Below, piece after piece: positions 10,690 to 22,479 of a DNA stretch of 64,000 nt (position 1 is the stretch's first letter; each line of letters opens with the position of its first letter). Source of the stretch: Sphagnum compactum (lineage: Eukaryota > Bryophyta > Sphagnopsida > Sphagnales); contig OZ234504.1 of assembly GCA_965153455.1 (NCBI GenBank), positions 12,090,001-12,154,000 on the forward strand, written 5' to 3'. The notes beneath the pieces are model-generated. The model was not told where the DNA came from and made no database searches. It saw only the letters and a program-made list of their open reading frames with translations. Position numbers and translations under genes: made by a program.

Positions 10690-11740
10690 AGCTCAATGAA
10701 CGTCAGGGCACAAAGGACAAGTGAGAAAAGGCTTCACAACCTCACTACCACCAGGCTGGGTGGTAGTGCAAATTGCCAATTGCCTAGCTGGGTGTTAGCG
10801 AAGCTGATTTTAGTGAACTGCTAATATCCCTTTGGTGACATAGTGGCAAAGCAGACCCACATGGCTTTCACTTGCTCACCACTGAGTTTGAAACACCAGA
10901 CCTTTGTGCTATCATCAAATTAAGGCCTTATCACCAAGCCATCACTGTTGGGGGCCATTTTTTATTATTGTCATCATCAAGAATTTGAGGGAAGCAAAGC
11001 CATGCCCCAATCAAGCAAATAGTGTCCATAATGGTACACACAGAGCAAAAGCCTCACAAAGAGAATATTAGCAATTACTGGGGACAGGGCTAAGGATTAG
11101 GTAGCCAGGGAGAGGCCCCTAGTTAGGGAGAATAGTAATCGAAAATAGCCCAAGCACGGAACTACATACACCTGCCTTGAGGCCCTTAACATCCATAACC
11201 TCCTCAACGGGTAATGTGATACACAAAGGATATGGATCATCTTTTCATCCACACATAGAATAAGATACAAGCAGCTTAATATGTGATGTAAGAGGAGGAG
11301 TGGATGTCAATAAGGAAGCGATATGTCAACAAATCAGTCCCAAAGCTGGTCATGGATATACAACCAGCAAGAGAATGCTGGCCTCTTGCTGGTTGCCAGA
11401 AGTAGCCATCCCTAATGAGAATCATAATGCCTACATTTCAGCCACACAAACAGTGGTTATGGCATTTAATCCAAACAGGAAGGGGTTACATAATTGCTCG
11501 GCCAATGAGAGCTGAGGGTGGTACCTTGTCGTAACATCTGTGACTAATGAAATGAAGGTTACTTCATTGAAGGTTGACGTAACATCACTTGTGACCTTAA
11601 AGGATGCAAAATTCACCACAAATCACCACAATCACACAAAATTCTAAAATATATATAGAATGTCCTCCAATTTGGAGAGAAAAGCTGGACCATTTATGAT
11701 GGTTATTATTGAATGAAATGGTGCCTTCAAAAAATATTTA
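10690..11740. other. Intergenic stretch, no supported gene
   Basis: I see no domain-bearing frame. The 71-codon frame at 11300-11515 and its antisense partner look random. The internal stretch around 10750-10930 (CTCACTACCACCAGGCTGGGTGGTAG) contains a short inverted repeat only. Confidence 0.4.
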
Positions 11741-11885
11741 GAATAATAATAACAAGCAACTCCGTATGTAATGGCTCTTCACAGAGCTTCGAATAACATT
11801 AACAAGCAACTCATCACATAATGTCTCTGTGCCCAAAGCTTCGAATAACAATACTAAATGGCTCTCATCACATAATCACCCTGCA
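11741..11885. repeat. Three imperfect tandem units of about 51 bp
   Basis: Units start at 11741, 11791 and 11843 with GAATAA(T/C)A and share AACAAGCAACT, CATCACATAAT and AGCTTC blocks. The spacings are 50 and 52 bp. It is noncoding. Confidence 0.7.
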
Positions 11886-11889
11886 CAGT

Positions 11890-12705
11890 GGATTCAAACA
11901 AGCCAGGAGAGATAATGAGACCATGAAACATATTGATTAGGTATACAATTTGAATACAAAATGAATTTTATTAAAAACAAGTAGAGCATGGTCACTATGT
12001 CTCTCCAGTTGTCACCTGCAAAAAACAATTCTAAATTCAAGCCAGAATTTTATACCCCCAAAGTCTTACACAGACGTGAACTTATCTTCTATAGAGTCAA
12101 CAAAGAAAATTAAAAGAGTAACTTATGAATTGTAATAGTAGAAGCAAGCATTCATGGTCTGAGCATTGCAGACACAGAGAGACAGTTAGGGTCCCAGCTC
12201 TTTAAGCGCACCTTTATGTAGACTTTCCAGCCATGATTTCTTATAGTTTGTCCACCCTTTGCGATAGCCCTGATCATACACACTTGGTCAGTCGTGAAGG
12301 CAGTAAGAGGCCATAGGGATGAAGGGAAAGGGATGCTCTAAATTACTAGAGAGCCCCACGAGAATGGTCACTTTACACTGATTCGTTTTGGACGTGGCAC
12401 TTTGGTTTGTGTCATGTCATGTGTCCATTTCTTCATGTACATATCCCCTTGCTTCCTATATAATAATAGAGTTGTCATAATTTGAATGCCAATTTCAAGC
12501 ACCCAAGTCACAATTATTCTAGGCATTAGAGCAACACATGAAGTGTGCCACCATATCATCAACTCATTGAGAACCCCAAATAATAACCTAATGAACTAAT
12601 GGTAGTCCAATGAATTAAAATCTGGTGACTCGTGTTAGATCAGTACCTATGTAGATTACAACTAGGTGTTCAATGTTGGTATGGGTAATACTCATTGGGG
12701 GCACA
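11890..12705. other. Intergenic stretch, no supported gene
   Basis: AT-rich sequence without a recognisable frame, RNA gene or repeat. The 64-codon minus-strand frame at 12368-12562 has no supporting feature. Confidence 0.4.
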
Positions 12706-12707
12706 GT

Positions 12708-13090
12708 GAACTAGCACCCACCAGCGCACCATCCATCCACTGAATGTTCGTTATTACTGAGTTGTGGATGAACCTCAACTGAGTTAATATTTGGTTTCAC
12801 CTTGTTAACTAATTCTCTAAGAAACAGGTCTCATATATATATATATATAGGTGGATAGGTAGGAAAATAGGAAATTACTAGATAAGAGTAGATGGTTTAT
12901 ACATAGGTAAGCGCTGTTTTTACTGCCTACCTTCTAACAACCTGCTTGTGGGTTGTAGTCGGTAGGTAGTAAAGAAAAGAAAGCAACTGAGCTAACCACC
13001 ATGGTTAGCTAGGGAGCTGTAACTCAACAGAAAACTGTTTCCTGACCACTTAGCATCCATCGTTCATGGTGCGCTGGTGGGTGCTGGTTC
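12708..13090. mobile_element. MITE-like element with terminal inverted repeats
   Basis: The left end GAACTAGCACCCACCAGCGC (12708 on) is the reverse complement, with one mismatch, of the right end ending GGTGCGCTGGTGGGTGCTGGTTC (13066-13090). The TIRs are about 25 bp and the element is about 380 bp, with no coding capacity and an internal TA microsatellite (12835-12849). I could not see a clear target-site duplication. A diverged relative of its body and right end occurs near 15866-16590. The superfamily is not assignable by eye. Confidence 0.55.
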
Positions 13091-14300
13091 ATAACATAAC
13101 TGTCCATTGTTTTGGGGCAAATGTGTGACTGTTACAAAAGTTGCATTATTTCATAATTACAGTCCGTTTCTGACATGTGTGTGATTGTTGCACCCAAAAA
13201 CTATGGGCCAGATCTAATTCTTAGAATAAGAAAAGAGGGAGAAAAGAAAGGCATGGATTAAAAAATACCCATTCTACCTATTGTCTTCCTTGCCACAAAT
13301 AAGTTAGACCCTTTGAAGTAGATTCGATTCAATCAGTCACTCCTAATTCAATTAATTATATATATATTTTTAAATTCAAGATTTTCAAATGACAAAAACT
13401 TGTGTAGGGAAATATTGAATGTTCAAGAATATTCTATTCAATGAAATGAAAATTTCAAAATTAATTAGTTATTCAACAAACATTTGTCAAAGTTGCCAAG
13501 CTACTGCAATAGTTCAACAACTAACTAAAAATAATACTTAATCCTAAAGTTCAACCTACTTATAACTTTTCAATAAAAATCAATTTGCCTACCTAAAAAC
13601 TTATCCTATGTTCAAGAATGCTTCTTCAAAATTCTAATCTCAATTTTGAATCTTGCAAAAGAGTATCATTATGGTCTGATTCTTGTGTTGGTTCTAACAA
13701 GGCATCACAAACATGCTGGCCCTGCCAATAGATAAGATGTTGTACATCTACCTACTGTGTCCACACTCTGAACACCAAAAAAATCCGTTCCACTCTAAAC
13801 AGTCTAAACACTTTCTCCAAAGAAACTAGTTCACCTAATGTGAAATCGGTTCTAATAAGGTAAAACTTCCAAAAGTTGGATCCAATGCGATAGTTAGTCC
13901 CTGTCCTCCACAGGGACAGGGCCCAACAAAAGGGTGTCATAAGGTCAGGGAAAACCTAAACCCCCCAATCTAACAACCATGTACCCTCAAAAGAACACCA
14001 CTAGTGGTGAGGTACTTCTTTCTTCTTTTGGCTCGGTGATGCAGCATGCTTGTCGAAGAACAGCCTTCTGAAATCTGCTCCCATTGCCTCCGCTTGTGCA
14101 GGTGTCAAATGCGGGGCTCTCATTCCAGATATGCTCTCAAAAGTAGAAGCCTACCTTCACCCGCCTGATATTGATCTGGTAGAACAAAGTTGTACATTTT
14201 TTGAGCATACTGACAGATGGAGAGGTGGGTCATGGCTGTTTTGGTTGTGTTTTGTAGCCATACTTGAATTGAGCCAGACGATGGAGTCGCAAGTGAGTCC
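13091..14300. other. AT-rich intergenic stretch
   Basis: No gene is seen. 13380-13510 has a diverged relative at about 16040-16190 (shared TTTCAAAATTAATTA and GCCAAG blocks), so it belongs to a dispersed repeat. A short perfect hairpin (GTCCCTGT, 5-nt loop, ACAGGGAC) sits at 13897-13917. Confidence 0.4.
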
Positions 14301-14337
14301 CACCACGTGTGCAAGACTGGCCTCGATGCAGAGTTCT

Positions 14338-14495
14338 CAAGTACTTGTAACTTCTTGGATTGTTATTGCTATCTTATTAAGTCTAGCTGTTTTCTTTGCG
14401 ACTCGGAACTTACAAACCATTCCAACTACTGGTCAGAATTTTGTGGAATATATATATTAAAATTTATTGAAGACTTAACTAGAACCCAAATGGAC
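14338..14495 (+). pseudogene. atpI: Nuclear fragment of plastid atpI (NUPT)
   Basis: Translation gives [14 protein letters not shown], then [17 protein letters not shown], then after a small frame change KFIEDLTRTQ. This matches the N-terminal third of the plastid ATP synthase CF0 subunit a (AtpI), where the order is QVLITSWVVIAILL, QTIPTxGQNFxEYVLEFIRDL, KTQ. The DNA is also close to plastid sequence (CAAGTACTTxTAACTTCTTGG). Extra bases in an AT repeat at about 14450-14458 shift the frame and give a stop at 14458. Similarity is lost on both sides, so only about 50 codons survive. This is non-functional nuclear plastid DNA. Confidence 0.85.
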
Positions 14496-14610
14496 AGGTG
14501 CAACAGAAAGCCTCCACCCACCACCCCTGCACCCCACGGAATGACCTGCTAGAAATTTGAAGTGTATGTGGATGTAACCTTAGAAAGCATATTTTTCATC
14601 CAGGAGCAGG

Positions 14611-14733
14611 GAGGGCATTTCGTTTTCCATAATGCCCCCCTCCCTGTTTGCCTTGGTTTCTCCAGTTTTGGGAGGGCGTTTGATTTCTCATAATGCCCCC
14701 CTCCTGTTTCGCCTTGGTTTCTCCACTGAATTT
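14611..14733. repeat. Two-copy tandem repeat, period 61 bp
   Basis: Two copies of GAGGGC(A/G)TTT...CATAATGCCCCCCTCC...GTTT(G)CCTTGGTTTCTCCA start at 14611 and 14672. Each unit contains GGGAGGGC and GCCCCCCTCC, so each can fold into a hairpin. Confidence 0.85.
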
Positions 14734-15035
14734 CTGGCAGGTCATTACATCAGGTAAAGCCCTAGGTCCAGGGCATTACCAAAATAAGGGTGCACCAGGC
14801 CATAACCTGAGACCTCTCCGCCAATGGGGTGATGCCATGCTGCCGATTTCTAGGGAGGAACCGGTTATGTCATTGGATGGGCATTTCAAATTTTTCATCG
14901 GGCATTTCAAGGCTTCATCGAGCAATGCAGGGGCAGCCATCCATGAACTGGGTATTGACTGGGCTTCAATGACCTACATATGAGTACTAGGGTGGAGAGA
15001 TTGACCAACCCACCCAACACTAACCTAGCACTCGA
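14734..15035. other. Short spacer between two tandem repeats
   Basis: Contains an open frame of 96 codons (14693-14983) with no recognisable domain. It is partly built from the preceding tandem repeat and so is unlikely to be a gene. Confidence 0.4.
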
Positions 15036-15039
15036 CCCA

Positions 15040-15275
15040 TCCAACTCCTATGAACTTGCTGCTCCCATCCAGTCCAACTTCGGTGAGTACCCGGGCATAC
15101 CCACCCGACACTATCCTACCACTCAACCCATCCGACCCCCATGAACTTGCTGCTCCGGTCTGGTCCAACTTTGGTTAGTACCTAGGCATTAGGTCAAGCC
15201 ACCCATCCAACCCCATGAATTCGCTGCTCTGGTCCGGTCCAGCTTGGGTTGGTACCCAGGCATTACGTCAGGTAA
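15040..15275. repeat. Three imperfect tandem units of about 80 bp
   Basis: Three units share CATCC(A/G)AC, ATGAA(C/T)T(T/C)GCTGCTC, GTCCA(A/G)CTT and GAGTACC..GGCAT blocks, starting at about 15046, 15129 and 15205. They are GC-richer than their surroundings and noncoding. Confidence 0.75.
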
Positions 15276-15865
15276 CTCCCTCAGAGCCGCGACCCACTGA
15301 TTAAAACCGCCCTTGGCTCCTGCGTCAGGGACAGTTATTTCATGAACTCCACGCTCCAAGGGAGTACCCCTACTCACAAGGAAGAAAATTATCTCTTACA
15401 AGAGAGACCCAAGAAATGCCAAATCCAGAACCTGGGTGTGCTAGGACTTTACCATTATGTGGAAAAACCTTTGGATTTATTTTCTCTGCAGCCACAGGTC
15501 AGATCCTGTCCAGGAAATTTTTCCAATTTTCTGATATTGAAAAATTGGCAATTTTTTCCCAAATTTTAGCCAAATTTATAATGAAAAAAAAAAATCCCAA
15601 AAAACCACAAAATGTGTCCCAACAAAATTGAATGATCTGATGTGTAATGAAGGTGGCCTTACAGCGATTTGCCTACATCAATTCCTTAAATTAATAATGT
15701 CTACATAACTTTCACATTTATGCACATCAAGTTTTACTAAAAATGATTTCAAACCTTAAGTCAAATTGCCAAAATGATTCTAACTCTTCGCCAAAACGCT
15801 TAAAATTTATTCCAACTTTACATCAAAATGCCTGAACTTGACATAAATTTTCTTGGTCTAGAGGC

Positions 15866-16590
15866 TTGTTATAACTCAGTTGTGAATGTTCGCCCTAGCC
15901 AGGTTGATGTTCAGGTTTCCCCTTAGTGACCTATTCTGTAAAAGGACAAGTCCAGTAAGTAGATAGGCAGGATAATAGATGGCTGGTAAGTAATTAGATA
16001 CCCACTACCTTGGCCAATTCGACACTAATTATATTATTTTCAGAAATGTTGAAAATTTCAAAATTTATTTCTCCCAAATCAAAAAATATTGGGAAGGATA
16101 GTAGTCAATATGTATGAATATTCCATTTGTTGAAATGAAACTTTCAAAATTAATTAATTATTTGACAGACATGTGTTGAAATGGCCAAGGTATGGTACAT
16201 GTAGATGGTTAAATACATAGGTTAGGGTGTTCTTGGGTGGTTAAGATGCAGGTAGTAAAAAGAGAAACTAAAGGTGCATTCACACTTGGTGTTAAGGGCT
16301 CTAGTATTAAGTCCCCTTAGAACACCATTTAGGACCTAAACCTATTTATTACCATGAAGATTTTATGTTAAGTTAACATTCACTTAATGTTGAACAATCA
16401 CCAATTTAACATTGGGTGCCACCTAAGATGCCAGCTAGACACTGACTTAACATTAGGTGTGAATGCACCTTAGGCCAACTACCCCGTCTAGCTAGAGAGG
16501 GAACTAGAACCCAATTGAAATGTGTTTCCTGTCGACCACCATCCATTCCTCATGGTGCACTGGTAGCTGCTTGTTTTGGTTCAGTCGCCT
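15866..16590. repeat. Diverged relative of the 12.7-13.5 kb repeat, carrying a nested MITE
   Basis: Shares with 12760-13100 the blocks AACTCAGTTGTG, GTAGATGGTT, GGTAGTAAA, AACTGTTTCCTG/TGTGTTTCCTG and CATCCATTCCTCATGGTGC(A/G)CTGGT in the same order. It also shares the TTTCAAAATTAATTA block with 13440-13510. A younger element (16271-16472) lies inside it. The match is patchy, so the outer ends are approximate. Confidence 0.45.
16271..16472. mobile_element. About 200-bp MITE with 26-bp terminal inverted repeats
   Basis: The left end AAGGTGCATTCACACTTGGT and the right end (reverse complement AAGGTGCATTCACACCTAAT) are near-perfect inverted repeats that run on to GTTAAG. The element is noncoding. 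Flanking trinucleotides TAA and TAG are compatible with a decayed 3-bp TWA target duplication, as in PIF/Harbinger (Tourist) MITEs, but the family call is inference. Confidence 0.75.
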
Positions 16591-16599
16591 AACTAGCTG

Positions 16600-19500
16600 T
16601 TTGGGTTTTATCTATGCTCATATACTTACAGCACAGTGGAGGGGACCAGCAGCAATGCCTTTTCTTTTGGTGCCAATTTTTGTAAATCTTTCGTCCTAAG
16701 GTTTTTTTGAGAAAAATTACACTAAAATTGATAAATTATTTAAATGTATATATATGAAAAAATTATCATATTTCTATACATGGTTCAAGTAGGCAGGAAT
16801 TTATTTTTTTAATAGCCAAATTTGGCTAAATCAGCTTAGGGATGATTGTCACCTCAGCTACATCACAATTTAGAAAAAACAAAAGACTTCAGCACAAATA
16901 CTCACAAGTAAGTTAGAAAGTTCATCCTTCAGGTCTTCAAAGTAGTGATGGTATTTCATGATGTCATAAAGGAAGATGTCAAATAAAGCAAAGGATCTTT
17001 TTCCCTGACTGCCCATTTTCCTGTCCAATATGTGTCTACAAGTGCCCAGGCACAGTTTGGTGCTGCCTGTTATAAACTTTGGGTCCTCTTGGGCACATTA
17101 TGGGCCTGTAATAGACATAGACGTTGTACCCATTACATGCACAAATGTGCATAATAGGCCTCAAAGTCTACAACTGGGCAGCTTCTGTGTCATAAAATGA
17201 TGCACGAACTTTGAAAATATGTGAAATTCGTTGACTGCAACACTCGTCCTGTGTTCCTAGGCTTCCATTAGCCTTTGCTTACGCCATAAACGTTTGATAA
17301 GCCAAATCTGGATTCTTTTGGAATTTTAAGTTGGTGCAGCAATCGAAATCTTAAGACATGTAAGTAATTTTTCAGTCTCTTTGACCCATTTGAAGCGTGG
17401 TCATAGCCTCATTTTCAGTCTTTTTTTGACCCACATCAGGCGTGCTCACAACTCCAAATGACATGCTGAGCGGACAAGTGTATGTCAACTAAGAGTGAGG
17501 TTCAATGAAGATAGATAATGCGTGCACACTGCAATGATCTCTGCGGGACCCTGCTCCAAGGTGACAGGGAGCAAATCACATGAAGGGAAGTGTCCGCAAG
17601 GGTTGCAGCGCCATTGAGGGTCGCAGACGGGCAGCATCTGGTCAAGCTAATCCACCTACAATTGATTGATTTTCCTGTCTGATGATGTGTCAGTGAGTAT
17701 GTTTAAGCGTTTTTAACCTTGTCTGTATACAGACAAGGGTTATGGCATTAGTTTACTAGTACCATACCTACAATTCATGTTCGGTACTTCTTTGTCAAAT
17801 ATTTATTTATTTTTAGCGAATGAGGATCAAACACAGTTTCAAATCGAATTTTTCAGAATTTCAACAATTGAGGAATAAGTATGCAAAGTAGGTACACCTT
17901 GTATTTGTGTGTTTGTACTAATAACTCAACTGAGTTCAATTTCAACAATTTTGCGAAGTATAATTTTATTTTCTTTTATTCCAGATAAATTTTTGCAAAT
18001 TATTTTTTTGCTGAACATCAATCGTAGGTATGGTGGACACACAATGTTGAATAGGTTTGTGTGTACGTGTGAAGAAAAACTGTTATGGCCATTGAAATTG
18101 CTGGATTTGGTGGGTCTGGATTTGTTTCCTTAGTGATCTTTGAGAGAACTAACAGTTCAAAATGTGTACCTAATAGGTATCTACAGACAGGGTTCTTGCA
18201 CATTACTTGTGCCCTTTGTTTATGACATGATCAGTTACACTATTTTGTGCACCCTCTCAGAGGAGGTGGCGGGAGTTTAGGGGATGTAAAATAGTCAACT
18301 TGGGCCTGAGAACTTCTACAGATTTCTGCCTCCCGGGGATGCAAATGTCTGTCTGTCAAGTCTGAATGTGGCCACTCCCTCAAACCTAGTGAGGAATAGG
18401 AGAAAGATTAAGTTCACCTATGAATCTCGAGTGGCCTTTAGTCAGTTTTTTGGTTTTAGTTTTTGCACTGCCAAAACTTCAAAGTCTTTGAAACTTGATG
18501 ACATTTCAGCTACTCTAGTGTCTAAGGATGAAGCTATGTGACGAAACAGTTGGGATCTCCAAGAAATGTGTTTCTTGTTCCCCAAGTGCTTTCACTAGAT
18601 TTTGAGTGAATTCACTGATCCTAATGAACAGGATCTAGTGGGAAAGCAATGAATTCATCAATCCAGTGAATGCAGACTAATGAACTGCATTTTATAGTAG
18701 TGTCGAGTTCAAATCCCAACTGGGCTTCTTCTCCTCAATGCTCATGCTCTATGAGAAAAATAAGCTACCCTGGTGGTTAGGGTTTTGAGGCTTTTGCTAG
18801 AGTCATAAATGCCGAAAATAGAAAGGCTTTGAAACTGCAAAGTCTATCATTTGTGGGGGTGTAGCATCAATTGAATGAATGAACTTGGTAAATGTTGGTA
18901 TGATTATATCGGCATGATGGCCCTTAAAATGAAAGCTTTTTAAAACTTCAGAATTTTTTGGACTGCCCATGAACTTAGGTCTGGGCTGAAATTTTATCTT
19001 CTCTGCTTAGTCAAATGGAAATAGGCCTGGACTTTGGTGAATTATCATGAGCCCTGCCCAATTATATCAGTAGCCTTTCCCCATTAGCAATATTCCCACC
19101 ATGGCCCTTAATGAAAACCAAAGATATTTAACTTCCTGAAGTTCTTGAGGGCGTGATGCAAATTTATATCAGATGCCTAATGTCTGCCTCAAACTGGGCC
19201 CAATTTTCTTTTTGGGAATTAGAACTGGAAATGGATCCATCCTTAAAAAAATTTAAGAACTGGAACTGGATGTTCTTCATAAAAGGCAAGCACCGCCCAA
19301 CACTGGTTTTTACTAGTAAAAGGTTGGTTAATTTTTGGGGACCCGACTGCCCAAACTACACAGCCAACTTCTGGGGTTGTGTCCTAAAAAATCCCATATG
19401 GGTACTCAATTCCAGGTCCTAATGATGAGCTTACCTTTGAATGTAGTTCTCATAAAGACTAAGCTAACACATTCTAATACAAACTGTATAATCTGAAATT

Positions 19501-19915
19501 TTTCCAAGGACCGCATGTTAGCCACTAACTCCAATTCAAAATCATATAGTGTTTTCTTTAGGGTGTTGAAATGATGTTAGTTTGAAATCTTCAATCTCAG
19601 CATACTGCATTCAATTTTAGCCAATTTTGCAACTTCTAACTCTTCACTTTTAAAATCATTTAATGTCAAAATTGAGGTCTCAGTAAACAAGGAGCTCAAC
19701 TCATCATGTAATGAGTAATGACTTTGCCCTTCATGACATGTTGAAACTAGTGTTGGGTAGCTATCAACTTTTTTTAATAACTAGTTAATTTGATTCTTTA
19801 AATTTTCTAATCAAATAACCTTGATAGCTCTATTTTATAATAATTTAAGATATATATCCTTCATGATGTTTTTCTCTCATGCAAGGTCGATTTTTTCACA
19901 AACGATTCTTACTTC
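16600..19915. other. Intergenic stretch, no supported gene
   Basis: About 3.3 kb of AT-rich sequence. Frames of up to 89 codons (19153-19422) show no domain or splice context. The only structure I can point to is the perfect palindrome listed separately at 17717-17738. Confidence 0.4.
17717..17738. other. Perfect 22-bp palindrome
   Basis: The sequence CCTTGTCTGTA is followed directly by its reverse complement TACAGACAAGG, with GTATAC at the centre. It could be a dimeric protein-binding site or simply the junction of a small foldback. No gene is near enough to suggest a target. Confidence 0.7.
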
Positions 19916-19938
19916 ATTTAAATTATTTGGTTAAAAGG

Positions 19939-20420
19939 TTATGTCCTAAGGTTTAGGGGTTAAGGTAAGGATAAGGGGTTAAAATTTAAGGTTTACAATT
20001 TGAGTTTAGGTTTTAATGGTTAAGTTCTTGGGTTTTGGGTTTGGAATTAAATTTTAAAGCTAAATTTTTTGTTTAAATTTTTTGTTTAAGTTTTATCCTT
20101 AAGTTTTTGGTTAAGGATAAATTTTAACTTTAAGTTTTTATGGTTAAGATTTGGTTTTAAATTTTAGGTCAAGTTTAAAATCTGATTTATATTTAGGGTT
20201 AAGGGATTTAGGGTTTCAAAGATCTAGATTAGAATTAGGGTTCCAGATTAAGGTTTCAAAAGTTAGGGTTTAGGACTTAGTGTTTTACGTTTAGGGATTT
20301 CATAAATTAAAGTTTGGATTAAGGTTTTAGAAATTGGGTTTCATATTAAGTTTCATTATTTTGGTGTTCCATATTAGGGTTTCAAAACTTTAGGGTTTCA
20401 AAAAATTTGTGCTTGGGTTT
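19939..20420 (+). repeat. Degenerate telomere-like (TTTAGGG-type) tract
   Basis: About 480 bp rich in GGTTTAGG, TTAGGGTTT, AAGGTTT and AGGGATTTAGGGTTTC words. This is an eroded form of the plant telomere repeat TTTAGGG on the plus strand, interspersed with AAATTTT-type words. It could be an old interstitial telomeric tract or low-complexity DNA that converged on it. Confidence 0.6.
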
Positions 20421-20539
20421 CAAAAACCAAAAACCAATGTAACTTTTCAAAATGTTTTTTAAGATTAAGGTTTTCAGGTCTTAGACTTAACCATAACAAA
20501 AACAATGTAGGTTTTAAGGTTAGGGATGAATGGGGTATT

Positions 20540-22255
20540 GGAGGCTTAAAGTCCAAATGGAGAAGGTTGATGAAAATATTCAATTTCAACAAAACAAAAA
20601 CAATCACCTTTTCAGGGCGACAACACTCTTAACAAACTTCCTACATAAGCATCGCCAAGACTTCACGATGAAGTAATTGGTAAGCGGTAGGATTTCAATA
20701 GAAAGTCTAATGATTAGACCTACAAAGAAAGAGAGAATGAACCTCAAGTACAAAGAAATGAAATTGAAGACTGAAGTAGAAGTAAAGAGCCAAGTTTCTA
20801 ACAACATAAAGCCTCAAAGCTTTGGAGGTGCTTGACCTTTCACAAGTTGATGCATTCATGAAATCCAAAATGTCAATAAAAGCCTAGAAAAAATATGCTC
20901 TAAGGTTATGATTATAAACCTTACAAAATTAATGTTTGCACCCATCCACATTCAATCCAACTTTCATACTACACTCTCATCAAAACCCTATCTGCCAGCT
21001 ATCAAACTAGAAAGCTTCCTTCTTAGTTGTAAGGGATGTTCAATTCACAATATGTCTAAAGTTGGTAGGGATTCGAGAGTCTTTTCCCATGGAGTTGTAG
21101 ATAAGAAATTTGAAGCTATCACTGTTTCGAATATACAACTATTTGTAACTAGTCAAGGGACCTCAGAGGAAGATGAAGCTCATAAACATATATATGGATG
21201 AAGTGAGAATGGGAGTGATGAAAGTTCATTGCAAAAATATTACAAGTAGATGGAGGAAGGTCAATTATTGATTATGAAAGCAGGGCTCGCATCTCCAGAA
21301 TGAAAAATATTACAATTTGAATTGAAAGAAATTTTTTGCATTTGATCCCATGTTACAAAAATTATAGGTGGAATACATCATGGGTCTACTGTGGGGTTGG
21401 TGGGATATGTGTGTTACTATACATGTTATTTTCAGAATTAGAATTGGATGACAAGGGAGTGGGTTGAACTAGGTCTCCAGGTTCCATGAACTTTTGCAAG
21501 GTTCAAAACTCACCCTTAAATAACATTTTGAGGGATTGCCTTCGGGTAATGATTAATGGCTACATGTTAGAGGTAAGATTTATGATTGATTTTAACTACT
21601 TCCAATGCGTTCCAAGGAACATTCTCACCCACAATGAGAAACCCAGGTTTGTTTATTCAATGAAGCTGCCAAAACATTGACGGGGTTAATGGTAATAAAG
21701 TGAAAATGTGTGCAAGTACTATGGAATCTAGGAGAAAAGGCAACAATGTACACTTTTTTTCCAAGCATGTTTCCAGGAATAGGTTTTGGGTGCACATAGG
21801 TTCATTGGGTTTTTGGGTTAGATTAAGGTTTGCAAAATAATATGAAGCAGTTGCCTTCTTGCAGGATTGAACTAATTGTGTTTCAGCTAGGGTTTGCATA
21901 AGGTTACAAACTTTGCAACAAAAAGTGCAAAAAGATGAAACAAACATGGAAAGAGAACCACACATAACCAAAATGTTTCCCAAATTGTGAAGCTTTTTAC
22001 ACAATCATAAAAAACCTCATCCGTGTCTACTATGACCATGGTTCTAGAAAGCTAACCTTAACCTAGCAAGTGAGTTGCAATGAGACTTGTGTATCAACGA
22101 CAATATAGAGCTTCCCTACGTCAATAGTTTTCTTGCACAACGATGATGGTGAATGGGGCGCGAATAAGCCTTTGGGGGCTTTCGGCTCTTTTTGTTGTTT
22201 TGACTTTTCATTAATTCAAAGATTTTACACCTAATTCACTCATTCAAGACCTTCA
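20540..22255. other. Intergenic stretch, no supported gene
   Basis: Open frames of 97 codons (20908-21201, plus) and 115 codons (21657-22004, minus) have no recognisable domain. I see no flanking splice sites, repeats or RNA gene that would support them. Confidence 0.4.
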
Positions 22256-22260
22256 CACTT

Positions 22261-22435
22261 ATTCACTCAAAAATTCTACACCTCACACTTGTAACTTGAA
22301 CCATCACACTTGCAGCTTCAAGCATTTTTCACTCATAGTAACCATCGCTCACTCATAAATTCTACACCTCACATTCGTAGCTTGAGCCTTCACACTTGTA
22401 GCTTGAAACATTTTTCATTCACAAATGAAGCTACT
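22261..22435. repeat. Two-copy tandem repeat, period 86 bp
   Basis: Both copies contain CACTCA.AAATTCTACACCTCACA, then (T/C)TTGTA(A/G)CTTGA(A/G)CC, then CACACTTG(C/T)AGCTT, then CATTTTTCA. The preceding 60 bp (ACTCATTCAAGACCTTCACAC) looks like a third, more decayed unit. Confidence 0.75.
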
Positions 22436-22479
22436 ATTCTATCAAGGCACATGAGAGACAAAAACCCTACTATCAAGGC

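Noticed and set aside
13897-13917. Perfect hairpin GTCCCTGT-CCTCC-ACAGGGAC as a terminator
   Set aside because: No gene ends here and there is no U-tract; intrinsic terminators are not expected in nuclear plant DNA.
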